This document shows positions 47,485 through 56,535 of a stretch of DNA of 64,000 nucleotides, piece by piece (positions within the stretch are counted from its first letter, which is position 1; every line of letters begins with the position of its first letter). The position numbers were made by a program, and so were the translations under genes. The DNA comes from an uncultured Lentibacter sp. (lineage in GTDB: Bacteria > Pseudomonadota > Alphaproteobacteria > Rhodobacterales > Rhodobacteraceae). A model generated the notes under the pieces. That model made no database searches, was not told the origin of the DNA, and worked only from the letters and a program-made list of their open reading frames with translations. The DNA lies in the NCBI GenBank assembly GCA_947497495.1, contig CANMGT010000002.1, positions 372,001 to 436,000 of the forward strand. The letters run 5' to 3'.

Positions 47485-49356
47485 TCACTTGGTGATAATT
47501 TCCGGCCCCATGATCGTGTTGGGCAGGAACGTCGAGATCCACGGGATGTATGTCACCATGATCAGGAAGACAAACAGCACCGCAAGGAAAGGCAGAGCCG
47601 CGCGCACAACGCTCATCATCGGCATGCCCGCAACGCCCGAGGTTACAAACAGGTTGAGCCCCACAGGCGGCGTGATCATCCCGATCTCCATGTTCACCAC
47701 CATGATGATGCCAAGGTGAATAGGGTCAATCCCCAGTTCGATGGCAATAGGAAACACCAGTGGCGCCACGATCACCAGAAGGCCCGAAGGCTCCATGAAC
47801 TGACCGCCTATCAGCAGGATCACGTTAACCACAACGAGGAACATCACCGGCCCGAAGCCCGCAGAGAGCATAGCACCCGCGATGTGCTGCGGCACCTGTT
47901 GCTCGGTCAGAACGTGCTTCAAGATCAGCGCAAAGGCGATGACAAACAGCAGCGTCACCGTCAGCTTGCCCGCTTCAAACAGCGTTTTCTTGGTGTCTTT
48001 ATGCACGAACGACAAGACAAGCCCGACGATCGAATAGCCAAGACCGCGCACAAACCTCCACAGCCCGCCGCCAAGCGACGCACCATAGCTTGCCTGCACA
48101 GCGCTGGCCTCACGCGCCGAGCCGTCCAGCGAATAGGTGAAGATGATCGGCGGCAAAGCCACCATCAGCGCCACCAGAAACGCAAGCAGCGTTGTCAGAA
48201 CAAATGTCACGTGACTGACCATGCCCGCAGGCACGATTTCTGCCATCAACCCGCCGATGCCGCCCACGGCAGCCGGCACCAATGCATAAAGAGACAAGGC
48301 AACAGGGCCAAGCGCCAGCACGGCAGTGATCAGCGTGGCAAACATTGCGCGTTGTGCCGGAAAGGCCAGCAAAAGCCAGCCGGTGCCAACGCAGATGATC
48401 ACCCAGCCAATGCCAACCATCAGCCCCAGATCACGCGGGTACGCAGCATCGGGGGCCGCGCTGGAGGCAAAGTAGTGCAGCATAAAGCCGATCACCGCGA
48501 AGACGACAACGCGCATCCCGAGGCCAAACTCGTCGCGCTCGTCTTCCTCAAGCCAAGGCTTGCCCTTGAGCGGGCCCATGTCGCGGTAGATCGTGACAGC
48601 CGCGAAGAAGGCATAGACAGCCGCAACAGCCGCCGCCTCTGTCGGGGTGAACACACCGCCGTAGATACCGCCGAGGATGATGAAAATCAGGAACAGCCCG
48701 AAAGAGGCTTCCAGCATCGAGCTGGCGATCTCGTCAAGGCCTTTCCACTCGCCCTTCGGCAGGTTCTTCACCTTGGCCATCACATAGATCGTGACCATCA
48801 GCATCACGCCGGCAAGCAACCCGGGAATAACCCCCGCTAGGAACATCCGCCCCACCGAAACTTCAACCGCCGCCGCATAAACAACCATCACGATGGAGGG
48901 CGGGATAAGGATGCCAAGCGTGCCCGCGTTACAGATAACGCCCGCAGCAAACTCCTTGGTGTAACCAACCTGACGCATCCCAGCGATGACGATCGAGCCG
49001 ATCGCAACAACCGTCGCAGGCGAGCTGCCCGAAAGCGCCGCAAACATCATACAGGCCAGAACGCCCGCAATCGCGAGGCCGCCGGGTAAGTGCCCAACGC
49101 AAGCGATGGAAAAGCGGATGATCCGCCGCGCCACGCCACCTGTCGTCATAAACGACGAGGCAAGGATGAAAAACGGGATCGCAAGCAGCGTAAAGTGGCC
49201 CTCAAAGGCCTCAAACAACGTGCCCGCAACCGAGCCGAGCGTGGCGTCAGAGAAGACCAGCAAAAACAGGATCGAGCTAAGGCCCAGTGAAACAGCGATC
49301 GGCACGCCCATGAGCAAAAGGCCCACGACCATGGCAAAAAGAAGCGCGACTTCCAT
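47485..49356 (-). CDS. dctM: TRAP transporter large permease, extended form
   Basis: A 623-residue integral membrane protein. The first 265 residues and the last 150 match DctM (SIVIAGMRQVGYTKEFAAGV; GIIMVVNMEIGMITPPVGLNLFV). Between them, from about 275 to 465, lies an extra block of about 190 residues with roughly five further hydrophobic helices; usual DctM proteins are near 430 residues. It forms the ion-coupled channel with DctQ and takes up the DctP ligand. dctQ's stop and its ATG overlap by one base. Confidence 0.9.
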   Translation of the reverse strand: MEVALLFAMVVGLLLMGVPIAVSLGLSSILFLLVFSDATLGSVAGTLFEAFEGHFTLLAIPFFILASSFMTTGGVARRIIRFSIACVGHLPGGLAIAGVLACMMFAALSGSSPATVVAIGSIVIAGMRQVGYTKEFAAGVICNAGTLGILIPPSIVMVVYAAAVEVSVGRMFLAGVIPGLLAGVMLMVTIYVMAKVKNLPKGEWKGLDEIASSMLEASFGLFLIFIILGGIYGGVFTPTEAAAVAAVYAFFAAVTIYRDMGPLKGKPWLEEDERDEFGLGMRVVVFAVIGFMLHYFASSAAPDAAYPRDLGLMVGIGWVIICVGTGWLLLAFPAQRAMFATLITAVLALGPVALSLYALVPAAVGGIGGLMAEIVPAGMVSHVTFVLTTLLAFLVALMVALPPIIFTYSLDGSAREASAVQASYGASLGGGLWRFVRGLGYSIVGLVLSFVHKDTKKTLFEAGKLTVTLLFVIAFALILKHVLTEQQVPQHIAGAMLSAGFGPVMFLVVVNVILLIGGQFMEPSGLLVIVAPLVFPIAIELGIDPIHLGIIMVVNMEIGMITPPVGLNLFVTSGVAGMPMMSVVRAALPFLAVLFVFLIMVTYIPWISTFLPNTIMGPEIITK

Positions 49357-50063
49357 CAGTTATCTCCCAACTGTTCGCGAACTTCCTCAAGCTCGTCTTC
49401 AACTTCGTGACTGGCGACAATACGGTCAACCTTGCCTGTCCAGACTTGCCAACCAACTTGCAAGAAGCGCAGCAGCAAGAGCACCATCGAGATCGGCAGG
49501 ATGATGTAAGGCACAACCTTTGGCAGCTTCTCATAAGCATCGCCGTAGTTGATCAGGTCTTCCAGAAAGCGGAACATGCCAAGCATCGGCACGTCTTGAA
49601 CCTCGTAAAAACTCTGGCTGCGCACCGAGGTGTCAAACCCCGTAGGGAACCAGCGGCCCGAGGTTGGCGGCAGGTCGGCGAACACGGCCCAGTAGTCGTA
49701 GGCGGCCTTCACCATCAGGATCGAAAAGAAGATGCACAGCCCAACCGACACAAGCGCCACAGCCCGTCGCACAGGCGCGCTCAGCATGTTGATAATGGCG
49801 TCAACGCCAAGGTGGCTGTGGGTTTTGACAGCGTATGACGCGCCAAGCAAAACCAGCCAGGCAAACAAAAACACCGTCGCTTCAAGCCCCCAAAGCAAGT
49901 TGGTCGGCAGGCCCAAAGCCTCAACCATCGGCTTGGCGCTCGGTGTGTCAAAAACATAGCGGATCACAACGCCCGCAAAAGTGATCAGCGTCATCGCGCC
50001 CAAGATCACCGCGATCAGGAATTCTTCAACCTGATCCAAGATGCTCAGCTTTCGCTCGCTCAT
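49356..50063 (-). CDS. dctQ: TRAP transporter small permease
   Basis: A 235-residue DctQ, longer than the typical 170-200. It starts MSERKLSIL at 50063 and has four hydrophobic helices, with AMTLITFAGVVIRYVF near the start and LLWGLEATVFLFAWLVLLGASYAV next. The loop KTHSHLGVDAIINML is conserved. It couples the DctP-DctM complex. A hairpin with a U run lies between it and dctP. Confidence 0.9.
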   Translation of the reverse strand: MSERKLSILDQVEEFLIAVILGAMTLITFAGVVIRYVFDTPSAKPMVEALGLPTNLLWGLEATVFLFAWLVLLGASYAVKTHSHLGVDAIINMLSAPVRRAVALVSVGLCIFFSILMVKAAYDYWAVFADLPPTSGRWFPTGFDTSVRSQSFYEVQDVPMLGMFRFLEDLINYGDAYEKLPKVVPYIILPISMVLLLLRFLQVGWQVWTGKVDRIVASHEVEDELEEVREQLGDN

Positions 50064-50085
50064 CTCGTCCCCTCCCCCGATTTGC

Positions 50086-50118
50086 AAAAAAGGCGGGCCA
50101 CATGCACTGCGGCCCGCC
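50086..50118 (-). terminator. Intra-operon terminator between dctP and dctQ
   Basis: GGCGGGCC and GGCCCGCC form an 8-bp GC stem with an 11-base loop, and TTTTTT follows on the minus strand. It sits 23 bases after the dctP stop and before dctQ. It should terminate most transcripts and leave the periplasmic binder in excess. Confidence 0.8.
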
Positions 50119-50140
50119 CCGTTTCAAAAGACGCTGCGGC

Positions 50141-51139
50141 TTACATGCCGTTGATTTTTTGAACCGCGTCGATGTTTTCCTGGCCAACATCGCCTGCGAA
50201 CTGTGCCCAAACCGGCATCATCGCGTTCACCCACTCCTGGCGCTGCTCAGCTGTCAGCTCACGCACAACACCGCCAGCGTCGATAACCGACTGGCGCGCA
50301 GCGGCGTTTACAGCTGTCGACTCTGAGTTGCGCACTTCCGTGACTTCCTTGAGGATGCTCAGGAACTGGTCGCGCACATCGGCGTCAAGCGAGTTGAGCC
50401 AGTCAACATTGGTCACAACAAGATAGTCGATGATGCCGTGGTTGGTTTCTGTGATGCCGTCTTGGACTTCAAAGAACTTCTTGCCGTAGATGTTTGACCA
50501 TGTGTTCTCCTGTCCGTCGACAACACCCTGCTGAAGGCCACCGTAAACTTCCGAGAAGGCCATTTTCTGCGGGCTGCCACCGATGGCTTCCATCTGCGCG
50601 ACGAGCACGTCAGATGACTGCACGCGGAACTTGAGGCCGTTGGCGTCAGTTGGAGAAATCAGCGGCTTGTTGGCGCTCATTTGCTTCATACCATTGTGCC
50701 AGAAGGCAAGGCCCTGCAGGCCACGGCGTTGCATGCTGTCAAGCATCGCTTGGCCTTCAGCCGAGTTCTGGAACGCGTCAACCGCGCCGATGTCTTTGAA
50801 CATGAACGGCAAGTCAAACAGGCGGAACTGCTTGGTGAATTTTTCAAACTTCGACAGGCTTGGTGCAGCAAGCTGGACGTCGCCCTGAAGCATGGCCTCA
50901 AGCACTTTGTTGTCGTTGTAGAGCGTCGAGTTCGGGAAAACTTCGAGGCACATCTTGCCGTTCATCTCGTCGTTGATGCGCTGCTCAAGAAGCGAGGCGG
51001 CGATGCCCTTCGGGTGCTTGTCGGTGTTCGTGACGTGGCTGAACTTAACGACAATCTCGCCGTCATCACAGGCCGCAGAAACGGCAGTGGCAGATACAGT
51101 CATTGTCAGGGCAGCCACGGCTGCTGTGAAAAACTTCAT
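50141..51139 (-). CDS. dctP: TRAP transporter periplasmic C4-dicarboxylate-binding protein
   Basis: A 332-residue binding protein with signal peptide MKFFTAAVAALTMTVSATAVSA. The TRAP signature is present, with FHSHVTN-like KFSHVTNTDKH near residue 35, NGLKFRVQSSDVLVAQMEAIGGSPQ near 165 (Arg is the usual carboxylate contact) and FSEVYGGLQQGVVDGQENTWS. GGGAGGAG precedes the ATG. Tandem palindromes upstream and a dctBD pair nearby support C4-dicarboxylate control. The exact ligand is inferred from context. Confidence 0.92.
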   Translation of the reverse strand: MKFFTAAVAALTMTVSATAVSAACDDGEIVVKFSHVTNTDKHPKGIAASLLEQRINDEMNGKMCLEVFPNSTLYNDNKVLEAMLQGDVQLAAPSLSKFEKFTKQFRLFDLPFMFKDIGAVDAFQNSAEGQAMLDSMQRRGLQGLAFWHNGMKQMSANKPLISPTDANGLKFRVQSSDVLVAQMEAIGGSPQKMAFSEVYGGLQQGVVDGQENTWSNIYGKKFFEVQDGITETNHGIIDYLVVTNVDWLNSLDADVRDQFLSILKEVTEVRNSESTAVNAAARQSVIDAGGVVRELTAEQRQEWVNAMMPVWAQFAGDVGQENIDAVQKINGM

Positions 51140-51282
51140 GGATGTCTCCTCCCAGAGAATAGAATCGTTTGGCCCGCAGGTATTGCGAGCCGACGTCTCA
51201 TGCTCACGCTTCGGTGAACGCTGCACAAGTTAGTCGTATTTTGACGCATTTACAGACACTTACAGTTTCTGCCGCGCAGCAA

Positions 51283-51332
51283 TGTGCGGAATTACGCACA
51301 AAATCAAAGCGCATTCGTGCGATTTTCCGCAC
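51283..51332. promoter_or_regulatory. Tandem GTGCG-N6-CGCAC operators upstream of dctP
   Basis: Site 1 is TGTGCG-N6-CGCACA at 51283-51300 and site 2 is GTGCG-N6-CGCAC at 51317-51332. Their centres are 33 bases apart, three helical turns, placing them on the same DNA face 150-185 bases before the dctP ATG. This resembles DctD activator sites. The 344-base gap (51140-51483) holds no gene; I find no -24/-12 element in it. Confidence 0.7.
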
Positions 51333-51483
51333 AGCCAGGGCAGCACTGCACGGTGCCATTGCCTGTCCAGAACACAGCCCAAAGGCCGCCCTAAAGCAGT
51401 TTGCACGCCGATCCGGCCCACTTTACTCACCCTTGGGGCTTTGCTATCGCTGCCCCGACCTCGCGAAAGAAAGCCGCCGCCCG

Positions 51484-53469
51484 ATGACACGCAGAGCAGA
51501 AATTGATGGCCTACGCGCTGTCGCCGTCAGCGCCGTCATCTTGTTTCACGCGGGCGTGCGCGGCTTTGAGGCGGGCTATCTCGGGGTTGATGTCTTCTTT
51601 GTCATCAGCGGTTTTCTCATCGGGCAGATCATCCTGCGTGAATTGTCAGAGGGGCGGTTTCGCTTTTCGCATTTCTACTTGCGTCGAACGCGCCGCATCC
51701 TGCCCGCACTTACCGTCATGCTGCTGGCCTGCGCTTTGGCGGGCTGGGTGCTCTTGCCGCCAACCGGCTTCAAGAACCTCGCCGAGGGGCTGGGCACAAC
51801 CGTGCTCTTCCTGTCAAACTTCTATTACATGACGCAGACGGGCTACTTTGGCCCGCAAGCCGAGACACTGGCGCTGTTGCACACATGGAGCCTCGCGATT
51901 GAAGAGCAATACTACTTGCTCTTTCCGATCCTCGCCGTGCTTATTTTCCGCTTTGCGCGCGCGACCTTCTTCCCGCTGATCACGCTACTTTGTATCGCAA
52001 GCTTTGTGCTCGGACTGTCCTTGCAGGCCGGCTTCCCCGAGAAAGTCTACTTCTTCACGCCGGCCCGCGTCTGGCAGATCCTGCTCGGTGTGTTGGCCAT
52101 ACTGGGGCGTGACCGCCTGCCAAGCCGCGCCGCGGACCTCGGGTTTGTGCTGATCATACTGGGCTTCATCGTCGATCGCGGCGCCACAAGCTTCCCGACG
52201 CCCGGCGCGGTTCTGGTCTGCCTTGGAGCCGCGATCTACCTGCCAAGTGCGTCCAGCCAACAGGGCGCAGGCCGCCTGCTCTCGCTTGAGCCCCTGCGCC
52301 TCATCGGGCTGGTCAGCTACAGCGCCTACCTGTGGCACCAACCGCTTTTCGCCTTCTCGCGTGAAATAACCCAAACACATCTTACGGGCCTTCAGATCCT
52401 CGCACTCATTGGCCTGACTTTTCTCGTCGCAACGCTCTCTTACCGCTTCATCGAACTGCCCTTTCAAAATCCGGCCCGCCGCTTGTCGGCCCCGCGCGTT
52501 GTCTGGCCACTTGCTTTGCTCACGACAGCTGCACTCTTCGGGTTCGCGTTTCAGGGCCACAAAAACGGCGGCTACCCCGAGCGGTTTTCGCCTGAGGTGC
52601 AGCGCCTGTCTTTGCTTGAACAACAAAAGCTGCCCTACCGGAACAGCTGCGGCTATCGGGGTGTCGGAGCCAACCCCGAACACCCGCTAGTGGCCTGCCT
52701 GTTTGAGCCAGAAACAGCCGCAAAAGGCGAAGTCATCCTGATCGGCGACAGCCACACAAGCGTGATCTCAAAGCCCCTGATCAAAAGGCTGACTGCCGAG
52801 GGCTACTCTGTCTACCTGACATTCTCTGGCGGTTGTACGCCCGCTTTGGGGCTCAAGGTTCAGTTCAAGGATCACTGCGAAAGCTTTATGCAGGCCGCCT
52901 ATGCCTACGCCGCTCAGCGCCCTGAGGCGACGGTCGTGCTCGCCAGCCGCTTCGCACTTTACATCCAGAGCCGCGAATTCGACAATCTCGAAACCAGCGA
53001 GGGGTTGCTTGATGTGAAACCGACAGAGCTGGTCGAGCAAACCGTGTTTCGCGCGCCGCAAGACGCCTCCCGCGTGTCAGATGTTGCGGAACGGATCGCC
53101 CAAAGCCTGAGCGCACTGGCCCGCACCCACAACGTACTTGTCGTGGCCCCCATTCCGGAGGCTGGCATCGAAGTTCCCAAGTGGTTGATCAAAAAGCTGA
53201 TCTCCGGCGGTGAGATACCCTCACTCAGCACGCCGTTTCACGCCTATCAGGCGCGCCACCAGCCCTTCTTTGACGCGCTGCTGGCCAGCGGCTTTGACGC
53301 GGGAAATGTCTTTCAGACAGCCGATGTATTCTGCGAAGGTGCGCCGCGCCGTTGTGCTCTCACAAAGGGGCAGACCGCGCTCTACAACGACAACAATCAC
53401 CTGAGCGAAACAGGCGTTGAAATGTTGGCCGAGGCTCTTATGGCGTTCTTGAGGCCACGGCTCAACTGA
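51484..53469 (+). CDS. Acyltransferase 3 (OafA-like) with C-terminal SGNH domain
   Basis: A 661-residue protein. The start is at the ATG at 51484 (MTRRAEIDGLRAVAV); a longer frame upstream is not needed. Residues 1-360 form the membrane acyltransferase with about ten helices: H of ILFHAG near 20, GYLGVDVFFVISGFLIG near 33, and RRTRRILPAL near 65. The C-terminal 270 residues are an SGNH hydrolase: IGDSHTSV near 420 and DNNHLSETGVE at the end. It O-acetylates a surface glycan. It lies between dctPQM and dctBD on the opposite strand. Confidence 0.9.
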   Translation: MTRRAEIDGLRAVAVSAVILFHAGVRGFEAGYLGVDVFFVISGFLIGQIILRELSEGRFRFSHFYLRRTRRILPALTVMLLACALAGWVLLPPTGFKNLAEGLGTTVLFLSNFYYMTQTGYFGPQAETLALLHTWSLAIEEQYYLLFPILAVLIFRFARATFFPLITLLCIASFVLGLSLQAGFPEKVYFFTPARVWQILLGVLAILGRDRLPSRAADLGFVLIILGFIVDRGATSFPTPGAVLVCLGAAIYLPSASSQQGAGRLLSLEPLRLIGLVSYSAYLWHQPLFAFSREITQTHLTGLQILALIGLTFLVATLSYRFIELPFQNPARRLSAPRVVWPLALLTTAALFGFAFQGHKNGGYPERFSPEVQRLSLLEQQKLPYRNSCGYRGVGANPEHPLVACLFEPETAAKGEVILIGDSHTSVISKPLIKRLTAEGYSVYLTFSGGCTPALGLKVQFKDHCESFMQAAYAYAAQRPEATVVLASRFALYIQSREFDNLETSEGLLDVKPTELVEQTVFRAPQDASRVSDVAERIAQSLSALARTHNVLVVAPIPEAGIEVPKWLIKKLISGGEIPSLSTPFHAYQARHQPFFDALLASGFDAGNVFQTADVFCEGAPRRCALTKGQTALYNDNNHLSETGVEMLAEALMAFLRPRLN

Positions 53470-53478
53470 GGCGTAAGC

Positions 53479-54708
53479 TCAGCGGCGGTAGTCTTCGGGC
53501 TTCACGCCGTAGCGCGCCAGCTTGTCATAGAACGTCTTGCGCGGCAGTTTGAGCGCTTGGGCCGCTGCACTGGCCTTGCCGTTCTGGCGCCCCAATGCCG
53601 CAACCAGCAACGAGCGCTCAACCCGTGCCATCTGCTCGGCCAGCCCAAGCTCGGCGGCGGCCTGAGCGTCGTCGGGCATGCCCAGCACAAAGCGCATCGC
53701 CGCACTCATCAGCGAACGCGCATTGCCGGGCCAGTCCTGCGCGATCAGCGCGGACACCAGCTGTTCGGTCACGTCCGGCGGCTCTATTCCGGCTTGCTCG
53801 GCGGCCTGCGCCACATAATGGCGAAACAGCACAGGGATATCCTCTGGCCGCTCGCTCAGCGCCGGAATATGCACGCGCATGCCCTCAAGCCGATAGTAAA
53901 GCTCGGCGTTGAAAGCCCCCGCGTCTACGGCCTGTGACAGGTCAGCGGTGCTGCCCGCAATCAGCCGCGTGCCAAGCCCCGCATCCAGCCGCTCGGCCAA
54001 CTCGTATTGCAAAGCCGGCGTTAGCGTTTCGACTTCATCCAGAAACAGGCTCCCGCCTGCCGCCGTTTCCGCCGCCTCGCCAAACGCGGCAGGATCAAGC
54101 CCCGCACTTTGTTTGCGCACAAACGGCCCCGCCTGAAGGCTTGAGCTGAGGTGAATCACCTCGGCCACCTTGGAAATGCCCGCGCCGCGCGGCCCTGTGA
54201 CAAGCGCCTCGATCTGCGTGTTGGCCACGGCGCGCACCCTTGCCCGCAGCGCATCCGACAGCTTTGAAGTGCCAAAGATCATCCGTGCCGCTGCGTCGCC
54301 TGCCTCCATCTTTGACTTTAACCTGCGGTTCTCCAGCACGAGGCTGCGCGTCAGCAAGGCCCGTCTCAGCACGCCCACAAGCCCCTCAGGCGTGCTTGGC
54401 TTTTCAAGGAAATCAAACGCGCCCTGCCCCATGGCCTTCACAGCCATAGGAATGTCGCCTTCTCCCGTCAGCAAAATAACAGGCAGCTCCGTGTCAACGC
54501 TCTGGGCGTAGTCCAGCAAGTGAAACCCGTCGCGCCCCGGCATCCGGATGTCTGACAAAACGACCCCCTCAAAGCCGCGGCTGATATGGTCTTTCGCCTC
54601 GATGAACGACCCTGCGCTCACAGGCTCAAGCTCCTCCAGCCCGAGGGTTTGCTCCAAGGCGTCGCGCACCGCACGGTCATCATCAACGATAAGCACTTTA
54701 CGCGTCAT
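53479..54708 (-). CDS. DctD-like response regulator with degenerate AAA+ domain
   Basis: A 409-residue protein: receiver domain with phospho-acceptor Asp53 (VVLSDIRMPGRDG), AAA+ region and a C-terminal Fis-type helix-turn-helix (SAAAQALKLPRKTFYDKLARYG). The AAA+ module is damaged. The Walker A GETGTGKE is replaced by GPRGAGIS (172-179), the lysine is lost, and the GAFTGA loop is missing, since the stretch goes from about 193 straight to Walker B (SLFLDEVE). It cannot remodel sigma54 polymerase in the normal way. The start overlaps the end of dctB. Confidence 0.85.
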   Translation of the reverse strand: MTRKVLIVDDDRAVRDALEQTLGLEELEPVSAGSFIEAKDHISRGFEGVVLSDIRMPGRDGFHLLDYAQSVDTELPVILLTGEGDIPMAVKAMGQGAFDFLEKPSTPEGLVGVLRRALLTRSLVLENRRLKSKMEAGDAAARMIFGTSKLSDALRARVRAVANTQIEALVTGPRGAGISKVAEVIHLSSSLQAGPFVRKQSAGLDPAAFGEAAETAAGGSLFLDEVETLTPALQYELAERLDAGLGTRLIAGSTADLSQAVDAGAFNAELYYRLEGMRVHIPALSERPEDIPVLFRHYVAQAAEQAGIEPPDVTEQLVSALIAQDWPGNARSLMSAAMRFVLGMPDDAQAAAELGLAEQMARVERSLLVAALGRQNGKASAAAQALKLPRKTFYDKLARYGVKPEDYRR

Positions 54709-56396
54709 GGCGCATTCCCCTCCCAACGTTCCAGCTCGACAGTAAAGACAGCGCCCTCGCCATCTTCGCCATTGCGCCCGCCAATCTTGCCGCCAAAACT
54801 TTGCACCAAACCATAAGAGATAGACAAGCCAAGGCCCATGCCCTCCGCCGTACCAACCTCTTTGGTCGAGTAGAAAGGCTCAAAGATCTTCTCCGGGTCC
54901 GCAATCCCCGGGCCTGTGTCGCTCAGATGCACACACAGCCGCGCGCCCGCTTCCAGCGTGATCGTGATCTGCTTTTGGCGGCTCTGCCCCACCATGGCGT
55001 CCGCTGCATTGTTGATCAGGTTGACAAACACCTGCGCCAAACGCACCTCGCCACCAAGCGCATAGACAGCCTCAACGGGCGGCTGCCAAACCAGCTTGAC
55101 GCCTTCATCCCTCAGCCTTGCCTCGGTCAGCTCGACAGAAGTGTTGAGCACCTGCACAAGGTCAACGCGCCCCATCGGCTCGCTTTCATTGCGCGCAAAG
55201 GCCCGCAGGTTTTTGATAATCCGGCTTGCGCGCACCGATAGCGCCGAAATCCGGTTGAGGTTGTCGCCCGCAACCTCGGCATTGCCGCGCTCCAAAAAGC
55301 GCACTCCATTTTCGGCAAACTGCTGGATCGCCATCAGCGGTTGGTTCAACTCGTGGCTGATGCCCGCACTCATCTGCCCAAGCGCGCTCAGCTTGCCCGC
55401 TTGCACAAGGTCGGCCTGCGCCCTCTTAAGCTCGCGCGTGCGCCGCTCGACACGGCTTTCCAACAGCCGGTTGGCCAAAAGCAGCGTGTGTCGACGCTCT
55501 GTCACCAAAAACAGGATCGCGCCGAACGCCACACAGACCGCGGCAAATACCGCCGCTTGCAGCCGCGCCAGCTGCTCTGCAGGCGCCACATCAATCAGCG
55601 CTTCCGCCCGCATCCCGATCACCGGCAGCTCCTGAACCAAATGCAAAGCACGGCTGGGGATATACGGCCCCCAGTCAAGCGCCCATAGCTGCTCGCCACC
55701 CCACGCGCTTTCGCCGATAGGCTGCGTCACCCCATTGGCAAAACGCACCTGCGCCTTACCTGCGTCGATCTGACCAAACAAAAGCTCCGAGCGGTTGGAA
55801 ATGAAGATTTCGCCTGTTTTGTCCGTAAAGAAAACCGCAGGCCGCGACGAGCGCCAGCCAAACTCGACGTCATCAATGTCGACGACAACCTGCAAAACAG
55901 CCCGCACCCGCCCGTCTGTGCCAAAATCAGGCGCCGCGAAAAAATAGGCGCGCTTGCCCAGATCGCTCAGCACCCCATGTCCGGTGCCCAAAGCCCCCTG
56001 ACGCGCCCGCGTGGCCCATGGCGTGTCAAACCCGATGTCCTGCGCGCCGCGGAAACTATCCGCCAACAGCCGCCCGCTTACGTCGTAATAACTCAGCCCC
56101 AAAGCGCCCGTCTTATCCGCTGCACTGCGCAAAAAGTCCTGCGCCTTCTGGCGCGAGCCTCCTTCCAAGAGTTCGCTCAGGCTCGGATGATCCGCCGTCA
56201 TCACCGCCAGCTCCTGATAGCGCCTCAGCTGCGCATTCAGCCGGTCTTCCGCCAAGGCCAAATCAGACATGCCGCGCGCCTTGATCTGCGAAAGTGCCTG
56301 CGAAAACCCATAGCGATAAACGCCAAAGCCGAGCGCCGCCACGACCAGCAAAAAGCCGGCCCAAATCGCTATGCGTGTCCAAAAACCCCGTTCCAT
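54705..56396 (-). CDS. dctB: DctB-like sensor histidine kinase
   Basis: A 563-residue sensor kinase started at the ATG at 56396 (MERGFWTRIAIW). Two transmembrane helices, near residues 8-26 and 270-290, flank a periplasmic double-Cache-like sensor with the conserved SLSELLEGG-containing start and YYDVSGRLLADSF. The H box GISHELNQP has His348. The N box INNAADA and G boxes DTGPGIAD and GMGLGLSISYG complete the ATPase. It phosphorylates the adjacent response regulator in response to dicarboxylates. A 4-base overlap links the two genes. Confidence 0.9.
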   Translation of the reverse strand: MERGFWTRIAIWAGFLLVVAALGFGVYRYGFSQALSQIKARGMSDLALAEDRLNAQLRRYQELAVMTADHPSLSELLEGGSRQKAQDFLRSAADKTGALGLSYYDVSGRLLADSFRGAQDIGFDTPWATRARQGALGTGHGVLSDLGKRAYFFAAPDFGTDGRVRAVLQVVVDIDDVEFGWRSSRPAVFFTDKTGEIFISNRSELLFGQIDAGKAQVRFANGVTQPIGESAWGGEQLWALDWGPYIPSRALHLVQELPVIGMRAEALIDVAPAEQLARLQAAVFAAVCVAFGAILFLVTERRHTLLLANRLLESRVERRTRELKRAQADLVQAGKLSALGQMSAGISHELNQPLMAIQQFAENGVRFLERGNAEVAGDNLNRISALSVRASRIIKNLRAFARNESEPMGRVDLVQVLNTSVELTEARLRDEGVKLVWQPPVEAVYALGGEVRLAQVFVNLINNAADAMVGQSRQKQITITLEAGARLCVHLSDTGPGIADPEKIFEPFYSTKEVGTAEGMGLGLSISYGLVQSFGGKIGGRNGEDGEGAVFTVELERWEGNAP

Positions 56397-56535
56397 ACCG
56401 CCTGCATAAAGCGAACGCGCGCCCTTGGGAACCAGAGCCCAAGCAATAACGCCCGACACGCGCTCATTGTTTTCGCAGCAAACGTCCCCCTCGTTTCACA
56501 CTCCTATCACACCTGCCGCGCAATAGGTCTGGCCT

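Noticed and set aside
47044..48840. 598-codon plus-strand open frame opposite dctM
   Set aside because: It is antisense to a well-recognised permease, is rich in Arg, His and Gln, and has no start signal or family match; a shadow of high GC third positions.
51140..51282. Sigma54 -24/-12 promoter for dctP
   Set aside because: No TGGCAC-N5-TTGC type element was found between the tandem sites and the ATG. The nearest lookalike, near 51352, has wrong spacing and is upstream of the sites.
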